NCBI RefSeq assembly: GCF_900110765.1
Contig: NZ_FOEO01000008.1
Location: forward strand, 62,001-126,000
Direction of reading: 5' to 3'
From: Pseudomonas sp. NFACC02
Lineage (GTDB): Bacteria > Pseudomonadota > Gammaproteobacteria > Pseudomonadales > Pseudomonadaceae
Length of the DNA: 64,000 bases
In this document: positions 58,190-64,000 of the stretch, piece after piece
Layout of the letters: every line of letters begins with the position of its first letter
Numbering within the stretch: the first letter of the stretch is position 1
The notes under the pieces: generated by a model
Seen by the model: only the letters and a program-made list of their open reading frames with translations
What the model was told of the DNA's origin: nothing
The model's database searches: none
Translations under genes and position numbers: made by a program

Positions 58190-58219
58190 AAAAAAGCCCG
58201 CATCACTGCGGGCTTTTTT
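58190..58219. terminator. Bidirectional terminator after rpmG
   Basis: AAAAAA-GCCCGC-ATCACT-GCGGGC-TTTTTT. Six GC pairs extended by six A-T pairs with T-runs on both strands. It should end rpmG (minus strand) and also transcripts of the cupin gene. Confidence 0.93.
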
Positions 58220-58237
58220 GTAAGAGGCAAAAATCAA

Positions 58238-58393
58238 TTACTTGATTTTGGCTTCTTTGTAGATCACGTGCTTGCGAGCAACCGGATCGAATTTTTTAAT
58301 TTCGATTTTATCCGGGGTAGTGCGCTTGTTCTTGTCGGTGGTGTAGAAGTGGCCGGTGTTAGCGGTCGACACCAAACGGATCAATTCACGCAT
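58238..58393 (-). CDS. rpmG: 50S ribosomal protein L33
   Basis: 51 residues: [20 protein letters not shown] followed by [31 protein letters not shown], the full-length bacterial L33 of the cysteine-free type found in gammaproteobacteria. The ATG at 58393 has a GGGAGAG ribosome site. It follows rpmB by 11 bases, the classical rpmB-rpmG operon. A strong terminator follows. Confidence 0.98.
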   Translation of the reverse strand: MRELIRLVSTANTGHFYTTDKNKRTTPDKIEIKKFDPVARKHVIYKEAKIK

Positions 58394-58404
58394 GATTCTC
58401 TCCC

Positions 58405-58641
58405 TTAAACCTTAGCGCCAGCGCGGCGGATTTCGGCCAGAACAACCGTGATGCCACGCTTGTCGATGATGCGCATGCCTTTGGCAGATACACGCAGACG
58501 TACAAAGCGTTTCTCTTCTTCAACCCAGAAGCGGTGATGCTGCAGGTTTGGCAGGAAACGACGACGGGTTTTGTTGTTCGCGTGGGAAATGTTATTCCCG
58601 GTTACCGGACCCTTACCGGTAACTTGACAGACTCTCGACAT
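58405..58641 (-). CDS. rpmB: 50S ribosomal protein L28
   Basis: 78 residues, [20 protein letters not shown] followed by [44 protein letters not shown], the standard bacterial L28. It is the first gene of the rpmB-rpmG operon. Confidence 0.98.
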   Translation of the reverse strand: MSRVCQVTGKGPVTGNNISHANNKTRRRFLPNLQHHRFWVEEEKRFVRLRVSAKGMRIIDKRGITVVLAEIRRAGAKV

Positions 58642-59004
58642 GCCTCAGCCCTCTAAAACCACATGCCCAACCCGGCATGGGTTGGCCGCTTAATCTCTCA
58701 GTCATTTGGCGCCAGGCGCCGCGTTTCTTCAGGGGTCTTACCGGCCACACCGGTGGTGAAGGCAGCGGGCCCCTAGAAAAGAGCGCTGCTTTATACCAGA
58801 AACCCTCGGGAGCAACAACAGAAACGACGAATTACCTGAAAGAGACTCAGGGCTTTGCGCCCGGTAGCGCCAGCAACAAAGGGCGCGACGGGAAATATAC
58901 CACTCGTCGCGCCATAGCGATTGTTCTGCGCCAATCCATAGTCTAGGGTAAGTCCCTCACCAGACTGCGCCGGCAGATGGGCTATCTCTGAAAGGAAAAT
59001 CGCC
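58642..59004. other. Intergenic stretch between rpmB and the peptide-binding protein
   Basis: No supportable gene lies here. It separates divergent genes and should hold the rpmBG promoter near 58,650-58,720 and that of the binding protein near 58,930. An inverted ACCGGCCAcaCCGGTGGT motif near 58741-58757 is of unknown meaning. Confidence 0.35.
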
Positions 59005-60594
59005 ATGCGCCTAGCTGTTTTACCCCTGTTGTTCGCGTCATTGTCGGCGCCATTGCTGGCTCAGGCCGCCACCAGCCTGAGCGTTTGCACCGAAGCCAGC
59101 CCCGAAGGCTTTGACGTGGTGCAGTACAACTCGCTGACCACGACCAACGCCTCGGCCGATGTCCTGATGAACCGCCTGGTGGATTATGACGCCAAGACCG
59201 GCAAGCTGGTCGCCAGTCTGGCAGAAAGCTGGAGTGTATGGCCGGACGGCCTGACGTATGACTTCAAATTGCGCTCCGGCGTGAAGTTTCATCACACCGA
59301 CTACTTCACCCCGACCCGCGACATGAACGCCGAGGACGTGGTGTTCAGCTTCCAGCGCATGCTCGATCCGTCCAATCCCTGGAACAAGGTGGCTGTACAG
59401 GGCTTCCCTCACGCCCAGTCGATGCAGTGGCCTTCGCTGATCAAGAAAGTGGAAGCGCCGGATGCGAATACGGTACGCATTACCCTCAACCATCCTGACG
59501 CGACCTTCCTCGCCACGCTGAGCATGGGTTTTGCGTCTATTTATTCGGCGCAATACACCGCGCAGTTGATGAAAGCCGGTACGCCGGAGAAGCTCAACAG
59601 CCAGCCAATCGGTACCGGACCATTCGTTTTCAAACGTTTTCAGAAAGACTCCGTGGTGCGTTACGAAGCCAACCCGGACTACTTCGCGGGCAAACCTGCG
59701 ATTGACACGCTGGTGTATGCCATCACCCCGGACGCCAATGTTCGCCTGCAACGGATCAAGCAGAACGAGTGTCAGGTTGCCCTGTCCCCCAAACCGCTGG
59801 ATGTCACCGAAGCTGGGAAAGATCCGAACCTGAAAGTCGAAAAGACGGACGCGTTCATGACCGCTTTTCTGGCAATCAACAGCCAGCATCCTCCGCTCGA
59901 CAAGCCTGAAGTGCGTCAGGCAATCAACCTGGCGTTCGACAAGGACACTTACCTGAAAGCAGTCTTCGAGGGGTCGGCACGCGCAGCCAATGGTCCGTAT
60001 CCACCCAACACCTGGGGTTACGCCAGCGACCTGCCCGGTTACAAATATAACGTGGCGAAAGCGAAGGAACTGCTGGCAAAGGCCGGACTGAAGGACGGCT
60101 TCAAAACCACGATCTGGACCCGACCTTCCGGCAGTCTGCTCAACCCGAACCCCAGTGCAGGCGCACAACTGCTGCAGAACGATCTGGCCGCTGTCGGGAT
60201 CAAGGCTGAAATAAAGGTGATCGAATGGGGCGAACTGATTCGTCGCGCCAAAACCGGTGAGCACGACCTGCTGTTCATGGGTTGGGCGGGCGACAACGGC
60301 GATCCGGATAACTTCCTTACGCCCCAGTTCTCCTGCGCGGCGGTCAAGTCCGGCACCAACTTCGCGCGCTACTGCGACGAAGGTCTGGACAAGTTGATCA
60401 GCAGTGGCAAGGCCGTGACCGATCAGACTCAGCGCAGCAAGCTGTATCATCAGGCGCAGGAGCAGATCCAGAAACAGGCATTGTGGCTGCCACTGGCACA
60501 CCCCACCGCCTTCGCCCTGACCCGCAAGAACGTACTGGGGTATGACGTCAGCCCGTTCGGACGCCAGGACTTCTCAAAGGTGATGCTCAAGTAG
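59005..60594 (+). CDS. ABC transporter periplasmic peptide-binding protein, DppA-like
   Basis: 529 residues with signal peptide MRLAVLPLLFASLSAPLLAQA. It belongs to the SBP-5 family (ASPEGFDVVQYNSLTTTNASADVLMNRLVDYDAKTGKLVASLAESWSVWPDGLTYDFKLRSGVKFH). It has the typical C-terminal segment LLFMGWAGDNGDPDNFLTPQFSC. It captures dipeptides or oligopeptides in the periplasm. There is no permease or ATPase gene beside it, so it must use a transporter encoded elsewhere. It corresponds in position to PA5317 of P. aeruginosa. Confidence 0.92.
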   Translation: MRLAVLPLLFASLSAPLLAQAATSLSVCTEASPEGFDVVQYNSLTTTNASADVLMNRLVDYDAKTGKLVASLAESWSVWPDGLTYDFKLRSGVKFHHTDYFTPTRDMNAEDVVFSFQRMLDPSNPWNKVAVQGFPHAQSMQWPSLIKKVEAPDANTVRITLNHPDATFLATLSMGFASIYSAQYTAQLMKAGTPEKLNSQPIGTGPFVFKRFQKDSVVRYEANPDYFAGKPAIDTLVYAITPDANVRLQRIKQNECQVALSPKPLDVTEAGKDPNLKVEKTDAFMTAFLAINSQHPPLDKPEVRQAINLAFDKDTYLKAVFEGSARAANGPYPPNTWGYASDLPGYKYNVAKAKELLAKAGLKDGFKTTIWTRPSGSLLNPNPSAGAQLLQNDLAAVGIKAEIKVIEWGELIRRAKTGEHDLLFMGWAGDNGDPDNFLTPQFSCAAVKSGTNFARYCDEGLDKLISSGKAVTDQTQRSKLYHQAQEQIQKQALWLPLAHPTAFALTRKNVLGYDVSPFGRQDFSKVMLK

Positions 60595-60712
60595 TTGCCC
60601 ATCCGGCGTCTGCCGCACGGGCACCGGAGTTCGGCTCGCCAGCACGAGCAAGCTCACTCCCACAAGACTGGAGCCGAACAGGAGTCAGCGGGCTCCTGCA
60701 GGTGGCGAACAA

Positions 60713-61387
60713 CTACATCAGCCCGCTTTCGACCATCGACAGCGGGTCTCCATCTCCGATGATCACGTGATCGAGCACCACCACATCAATCATTGCAAGG
60801 GCGGCCTTGAGCTGCCGGGTGAGTTCGATGTCTTGAGGGCTGGCATCACAGATGCCGGACGGGTGATTGTGACAAAGGATCACCCCGGCCGCGTTATGCG
60901 CCAGGGCGCGCTTGACCACCTGCCGAGGGTGTACGTGAGCGACGTTGATCGAGCCATGAAACAGCGCCTCGAATGCCTGAACCCGATTTTTGCTGTCCAG
61001 AAACAGGCAACCAAACACCTCATGCGGCTCATGTCGGAGTATCGCTTTCAGGTAGCTGCGAACCTGGGCCGGGCTTTTCAAAGCTGAACCACGCTTGAGA
61101 TTCTCCCCCATGTGCCGCCGCGCCATTTCCATGACCGCCTGCAATTGCGCGAACTTTGCCGGTCCAAGGCCCAACTCGTTACTGAATGAAGTGAGGTTGG
61201 CTTCGAGCAACGCGCGCAGACTGCCAAACTGCCCCAAAAGATGTCGGGCGAGGTCCACGGCGCTTTTGCCGGAGACGCCCGTGCGTAAAAAAATGGCGAG
61301 CAATTCAGCATCGGAAAGACTCGATGCGCCTCGCTCAAGCAGCTTCTCCCGCGGCCGTTCCGCCGCAGGCCAATCTCGAATACTCAT
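60713..61387 (-). CDS. radC: RadC-family JAB-domain protein
   Basis: 224 residues. An N-terminal helix-hairpin-helix part ([46 protein letters not shown]) is followed by a JAB/MPN metal site: [36 protein letters not shown], the HxH...D signature. RadC function is not settled; it was once linked to DNA repair. It is divergent from coaBC, as in other pseudomonads. Confidence 0.95.
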   Translation of the reverse strand: MSIRDWPAAERPREKLLERGASSLSDAELLAIFLRTGVSGKSAVDLARHLLGQFGSLRALLEANLTSFSNELGLGPAKFAQLQAVMEMARRHMGENLKRGSALKSPAQVRSYLKAILRHEPHEVFGCLFLDSKNRVQAFEALFHGSINVAHVHPRQVVKRALAHNAAGVILCHNHPSGICDASPQDIELTRQLKAALAMIDVVVLDHVIIGDGDPLSMVESGLM

Positions 61388-61521
61388 AGCACCTCCATGG
61401 ACATGGCCGCCGCTGTTCCCGTGCGGTCGCTGTGCTATCTTAGCCCATCTTTTTTGCGCGACAGTCCGGCCTGGGGAGGCGTTTGATTGCCGCGTGTTAA
61501 CTCGACCAAAAAGGCAGGCCT

Positions 61522-62730
61522 ATGCAGCGGCTGTATCGGAAACGCATCGTTCTCGGCGTGGGCGGTGGCATCGCGGCTTACAAGAGCGCTGAACTGGTTC
61601 GCCGGCTGCGCGACCATGGGGCCGAAGTGCGCGTCGTCATGACCAAGGGCGGGGCCGAGTTCATTACACCTCTGACCATGCAGGCCCTGTCCGGGCATAC
61701 CGTTCACATGGACCTGCTTGACCCCGCTGCCGAAGCCGCCATGGGGCACATCGAGCTGGCCAAGTGGGCTGACATGGTGCTGATCGCACCCGGCACCGCC
61801 GACCTCATCGCACGTCTGGCTCAGGGCATCGCCAACGACCTGTTGACCACGGTTGTGCTGGCGACTGATGCCATCGTCGCTGTCGCCCCGGCCATGAACC
61901 AGGCCATGTGGCGCGACCCGTCGGTGCAAGCCAATCTCCAGACGCTCGAAGCGAGAGATTTCCGCCTGTTCGGCCCGGCCAGCGGTAGTCAAGCCTGTGG
62001 CGACGTGGGTTTCGGGCGCATGCTCGAACCCAACGATCTGGCACAATCGGCCGCCGACTGCTTCCAGCGCCTTACGCTGACCGGCAAACATGTGCTGATC
62101 ACGGCCGGACCGACGCAAGAAAACATCGACCCGGTGCGCTATATCACCAACCACAGCTCCGGAAAGATGGGCTTTGCGCTGGCGGAAGCGGCAGCCGAAG
62201 CGGGTGCACGCGTCACGCTGATCACCGGGCCGGTCAACCTGACGACCCCGGACCGGGTGTCGCGCATCGACGTGGTCAGCGCGCGCGACATGCTCGCCGC
62301 GTGTGAAGCCGCCATGCCCTGCGATCTGTTTATCGCCTCCGCTGCGGTCGCAGACTACCGCCCGGAAGTCGTTGCTCCACAAAAATTGAAGAAAGACCCT
62401 ACAAACGGAGACGGCCTGCTGCTGCAGATGGTTCGAAATCCAGACATTCTCGCCACCATCGCCCAGCGCCAAAATCGCCCTTTCAGCGTCGGCTTCGCCG
62501 CTGAAACCGAGCACCTGCTCGACTATGCTGCCCGCAAGCTCAAGGACAAGAACCTTGACCTCATCGTCGCCAACGACGTCGCCAATCCCAGCATTGGCTT
62601 CAACAGCGAAGAAAATGCCTGCAGCGTGATCGACCGAGCGTTGCAAGAGACGCTTTTTGCCCAGACCAGCAAGGCCAAGATTGCCCGCCAGCTGATGACT
62701 TTTATTGCCGACCGTATGAACCAGGTTTAA
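61522..62730 (+). CDS. coaBC: Phosphopantothenoylcysteine decarboxylase/synthetase
   Basis: 402 residues. The N-terminal flavoprotein CoaC domain has VLGVGGGIAAYKSAELVRRL, AMNQAMWRDPSVQANL and GPASGSQACGDVGFGRM. The CoaB domain has VLITAGPTQENIDPVRYITNHSSGKMGFALAEAA and SAAVADYRPE. The enzyme joins 4'-phosphopantothenate with cysteine and decarboxylates the product, two steps of coenzyme A synthesis. It is followed by dut six bases later. Confidence 0.97.
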   Translation: MQRLYRKRIVLGVGGGIAAYKSAELVRRLRDHGAEVRVVMTKGGAEFITPLTMQALSGHTVHMDLLDPAAEAAMGHIELAKWADMVLIAPGTADLIARLAQGIANDLLTTVVLATDAIVAVAPAMNQAMWRDPSVQANLQTLEARDFRLFGPASGSQACGDVGFGRMLEPNDLAQSAADCFQRLTLTGKHVLITAGPTQENIDPVRYITNHSSGKMGFALAEAAAEAGARVTLITGPVNLTTPDRVSRIDVVSARDMLAACEAAMPCDLFIASAAVADYRPEVVAPQKLKKDPTNGDGLLLQMVRNPDILATIAQRQNRPFSVGFAAETEHLLDYAARKLKDKNLDLIVANDVANPSIGFNSEENACSVIDRALQETLFAQTSKAKIARQLMTFIADRMNQV

Positions 62731-62736
62731 TCACGC

Positions 62737-63192
62737 ATGCATGCTCTACAAGCCAAGATCCTCGACCCTCGCATTGGCGACGAATTCCCGCTTCCGGCCT
62801 ACGCCACCACCGGCTCCGCCGGGCTGGACCTGCGCGCGATGCTCAAAGAGGAAACGGTACTCGAACCCGGCCAGACCCTTTTGATTCCCACCGGTCTGTC
62901 GATATATATCGCAGACCCAAGCCTTGCCGCACTGATTCTGCCGCGCTCAGGCCTGGGTCATAAACACGGCATCGTGCTGGGCAACCTGGTGGGCCTTATC
63001 GACTCCGACTACCAGGGCGAACTGATGGTGTCCTGCTGGAACCGTGGCCAGACCGCGTTCAAGATCGCCGTCGGTGAACGTATCGCCCAATTGGTGCTGG
63101 TTCCCGTGGTTCAAGCGCATTTCGAAGTGGTTCAGGAGTTCGATGAGAGCCAGCGCGGCGCAGGTGGTTTCGGTCATTCCGGCACCCACTGA
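62737..63192 (+). CDS. dut: dUTP diphosphatase
   Basis: 151 residues, family length. The five dUTPase motifs are visible: [46 protein letters not shown] and [12 protein letters not shown]. It hydrolyses dUTP to dUMP and pyrophosphate, keeping uracil out of DNA. It starts 6 bases after coaBC. Confidence 0.97.
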   Translation: MHALQAKILDPRIGDEFPLPAYATTGSAGLDLRAMLKEETVLEPGQTLLIPTGLSIYIADPSLAALILPRSGLGHKHGIVLGNLVGLIDSDYQGELMVSCWNRGQTAFKIAVGERIAQLVLVPVVQAHFEVVQEFDESQRGAGGFGHSGTH

Positions 63193-63300
63193 TTTTGCGC
63201 AAGTCGCCTTGGCAACCCTGTCGCCAACGGCCTGAATCGGCCTGGCACGATGCAGTAACGTAAAAATCGCCCCAGGAAGTACGAGCAGGGAGAGTCAAGT

Positions 63301-64000
63301 TTGAAAGGCATCAAACGCACAGCCAAGGCGACGTCCCGCCCGGAAACGACTGACGCAACGGACAAGGATTCAAACCTGAGCCTGGCGAGTCCCGGCCTTC
63401 TCCCTTCGCTCATCGGCCTGATAGCGGCGGGGATCCTGATCTGGCTGGGGCTGCTCAGCCAACCGCAGGAAAAAGACCTCATGGCCCAGGCATGGGGCAC
63501 TGCGCAAGCAGGCGCCATCGGCAAGGCATTGAGTCAGATCAATGCCGGTACGCAGGCGGCCGCCATGGACGCCAGCCTTGCTCAGGCCTTGCAAAGCAAT
63601 AACCCACAACAAATCGAATCGGCTCAGCACCAACTGACTTATCGGGACGGTGTAATCGGCGCCCGCCTCTCGCCGCTCGGCTTCAACAATGTGGACAATC
63701 AGGGCTCACTGCCGATCAGCTTCGCGACGCTGGACATGCTCGCCAAAGCCGAAAGAGGCGAAGCCCCCGCTCCCGAAGCCCGTAAAGTCGGCGATAGCTG
63801 GGTGATTTACAGTGTTGCTCCGTTACGCACAGCCCCCAACGCTCCGGTTACCGGGACGCTGTTACTGGCGTTCAAAATGCAGCGCCTGACCAACGCCCTG
63901 CCTGACGCGCCGCCTGATGTCGGACAGATTGTCCTCAGCCAGCAGTTTGGTGACGCACCGGCACAAAGCTTTTTGACTCGCGGACAAGCCGATGACGGAC
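63301..64000 (+). CDS. algC: Phosphomannomutase/phosphoglucomutase AlgC, N-terminal extension (partial)
   Basis: The frame is open from TTG 63301 to the window end (233 codons). TTG is the only start after an in-frame TAA upstream; GCAGGGAGAG gives a ribosome site. The product has a cytoplasmic stretch, a membrane helix (LLPSLIGLIAAGILIWLGLLS, residues 36-56), then a periplasmic-looking domain of about 170 residues without catalytic motifs. In pseudomonads the coaBC-dut cluster is followed by algC, and long AlgC forms start with such a membrane-bound extension; the mutase domain would begin to the right of the window. The call rests mainly on synteny. Confidence 0.75.
   Translation, partial: MKGIKRTAKATSRPETTDATDKDSNLSLASPGLLPSLIGLIAAGILIWLGLLSQPQEKDLMAQAWGTAQAGAIGKALSQINAGTQAAAMDASLAQALQSNNPQQIESAQHQLTYRDGVIGARLSPLGFNNVDNQGSLPISFATLDMLAKAERGEAPAPEARKVGDSWVIYSVAPLRTAPNAPVTGTLLLAFKMQRLTNALPDAPPDVGQIVLSQQFGDAPAQSFLTRGQADDG

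Noticed and set aside
59038..60501. 487-codon minus-strand frame over the peptide-binding protein
   Set aside because: Antisense shadow, no start signal and no family features.

Overview
The window is Pseudomonas chromosome. The right two thirds carries a typical Pseudomonas core backbone: rep, xpt, a cytochrome c5, a PauR-like regulator, alr/dadX, ridA, dadA, dadR, a PauB/PuuB-like oxidase, a PauC/KauB-like aldehyde dehydrogenase, rpmG, rpmB, radC, coaBC, dut and the 5' end of algC, in the order familiar from the PA529x-PA532x region of P. aeruginosa. It also carries several REP/REPIN-type palindromic repeats of the kind found in fluorescent pseudomonads. The species cannot be fixed from the sequence alone.

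Positions 1 to about 26,221 are the inner part and one end of a large Tn7-like transposon inserted in comM. The transposition genes lie at the right: tnsA, tnsB, tnsC, tniQ and a 479-residue protein with twelve CxxC motifs, overlapping or nearly abutting on the minus strand (26,110 to 20,119), with a tnsE-like gene facing them (18,379-20,103). Four copies of a GTCGCAGC-type repeat mark the end, which stops at ...CCTACA (26,221). Directly after it the comM reading frame resumes, without its first half. The other transposon end and the 5' half of comM are outside the window to the left.

The cargo, read from left to right, holds: a membrane protein; a decayed block (3' half of an SDR gene, 3' third of mexF with a frameshift, oprN with two stop codons); an ABM-domain protein; a 68-residue Cys/His protein; a 1272-residue protein with a C-terminal PD-(D/E)xK nuclease motif followed by a 269-residue protein, a candidate undescribed defence locus; a peroxiredoxin-like gene; a two-gene AAA ATPase + HNH nuclease module resembling Septu (PtuA/PtuB); several hypothetical genes; and a SIR2 deacylase. 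This is the usual make-up of Tn7-like cargo: defence candidates, stress genes and remains of earlier insertions.

From 26,222 onward the core follows: the comM remnant, a RelB/DinJ-type antitoxin with a frameshifted toxin, a chemoreceptor, a LysR regulator divergent from a MATE pump, a GGDEF/EAL protein, rep and xpt. Next is a sulfur module (37,200-41,775): a sigma-54 activator whose three cysteines have the spacing of the sulfane-sulfur sensor FisR, divergent from a persulfide-dioxygenase-like protein, an SQR-like flavoprotein and a TauE/SafE exporter. Then come a CoA-transferase-family protein, cytochrome c5, the polyamine regulator, the D-alanine catabolism genes with divergent dadR, polyamine catabolism enzymes, a MocR-type regulator, a phospholipase D lipoprotein, an MFS transporter, ribosomal protein genes, an orphan peptide-binding protein, radC and the coaBC-dut-algC cluster.
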